From: Amorphophallus konjac
Taxonomy: Eukaryota > Streptophyta > Magnoliopsida > Alismatales > Araceae
Assembly: GCA_022559845.1 (NCBI GenBank)
Contig: CM040118.1
Span: forward strand, 447,638,053-447,702,052
Reading direction: 5' to 3'
Length of the DNA: 64,000 bases
Shown in pieces: positions 63,174 through 64,000 of this stretch. A program made the translations under genes and the position numbers. Under the pieces are notes generated by a model. That model ran no database searches. It saw only the letters and a list, made by a program, of their open reading frames with translations, and was not told where the DNA came from. Each line of letters starts with the position of its first letter. The stretch's first letter is position 1.

Positions 63174-64000
63174 CGTCTGCTTTGCAAGGGAGTGAGACAG
63201 AAATGGAATGAAGTGTAATGAAAGGAATGAAGTGGAATGAACTGATAAGGAGACGCCAAGGTGTGATGTGACACGCCTCAGAACACTAAGCATTTGAAAT
63301 CTTTCCAAGATTCTGAGTGAAACAACTCTGAGTGGTTCCAAGGAAACATCGATTTGTTGGATAAAAGGAGATTAAACTAAGTAAATAAAGGGTGTGCGCG
63401 TGGGCACGACAGGGAAAGACCATTGGAGAGCGATTACCAGCCAACGTGGACGTGCTACAACCAAGGTAAATTTTGCAGAAAAGTAAAGAGAATTGGGATA
63501 GAGATCCAACAAAAGGGACACTTTCAAGGAATCAGCCTGAACGGCTTCAAATAGAACGAAGTACTTGATTTGAAGTGGAATATCTCATGTCAACTCAATC
63601 AAGAGCGAGTGAACTTCATTATTGCCATAATATGAAGATTTTCAGCATGAAACTCAAAGTCCTACATGATGCATGCTGGGCTAAAAGAAAAGATTAAAAC
63701 AATCTAAAATAGAAAATAATCAAGGATAATATTGCTAAGCCATTTAGATCTGGTCAAGAATCCACATCTCTGAGCTAACACTAAGCCGAAGCCCGTTTGT
63801 CCGCGCATCAACTCAGAAAGTGGAACCATCGTCCCAAACCTTTAACAACTCAACGGCCTATCCGTGTGATCAAGACTTTCCTGAAATCGTCATCGTTTTT
63901 GATGAAGGGGAACTCAAATTTCAGGTTCATCAGAACCACAAGGTCCTTGACATACTATAATAGTGTAGATATCATATAATAATAATGCTTACAAGAAACA
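63174..64000. other. Internal 3' region of element H, no gene seen
   Basis: AT-rich, only short ORFs (60-89 codons) without recognisable similarity. Probably the non-coding region upstream of the polypurine tract. Confidence 0.5.

Larger units (their letters stand above)
61394..64000 (-). mobile_element. Element H: LTR element on the minus strand (3' LTR and 3' internal end)
   Basis: Interrupts D's integrase at 61394 with TGTTGACACC. On the minus strand an LTR runs from TGTAGACACGCC (63158) to GGTGTCAACA (61394), preceded by a purine-rich run. The internal part continues beyond the window, so lineage cannot be told. Confidence 0.7.

Overview
This 64 kb window looks like transposon-filled heterochromatin of a large plant genome, most likely a flowering plant. 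I found no host gene, rRNA or tRNA gene. Nearly every base falls in one of seven LTR-retrotransposon insertions (named A to H here, by me) plus one solo LTR, nested in each other. The plant assignment rests on plant-type Ty3/gypsy gag-pol (Tat- and Athila-like), initiator-Met and Asp-type primer binding sites, a SIRE/Maximus-like copia LTR, and pervasive loss of CG/CNG sites to TAG/TGA stops.

Layout. Element G (1-26329, minus strand) is a Tat-like Ty3/gypsy element with gag, protease, RT, RNase H and integrase, a 49-bp tandem array downstream of integrase, and an antisense extra ORF on the plus strand that appears spliced. A complete non-autonomous element A (1032-8332, plus, TSD CCTAT) sits inside an intron of that ORF. 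Right of G lies the 3' end of an Athila-like element F (26330-28287, plus). Its LTR was entered by E (28288-35992 and beyond, minus), an Athila-like element with gag but no pol. E's 5' LTR was entered by D (35993-61393 and beyond, plus), another Tat-like gag-pol. D was then hit by a composite element B (37962-44646, in gag), by a tandem LTR-internal-LTR-internal-LTR copy of element C (46776-57763, minus, in the RT/RNase H junction, TSD CGGTG), by a solo copia-like LTR (58497-60645, in RNase H), and by H (61394-64000 and beyond, minus, in integrase).

How the parts relate. A, B and C share an initiator-Met primer site, LTR ends TGATG...CATCA, a conserved hairpin just before the polypurine tract, and proteins carrying a common domain (called X here) of about 105 residues that I do not recognise, followed by Gly-Cys-Pro-Gly-Pro-Pro motifs. 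None encodes RT or integrase. B and C carry a gag-like N-terminus, while A carries a protease-like segment whose active-site motif is lost. They look like derivatives of one larger ancestral polyprotein that must be mobilised in trans; this is the best candidate for an undescribed system. A second theme is structured DNA: three unrelated LTRs (G, F, H) carry arrays of inverted repeats immediately upstream of their TATA boxes, G carries two copies of a three-hairpin cassette with compensatory base changes, and the solo LTR carries a strict 71-bp array of paired GTCGACC palindromes.

Limits: boundaries marked by a TSD or paired LTR are firm; the others are estimated by eye from sequence similarity.
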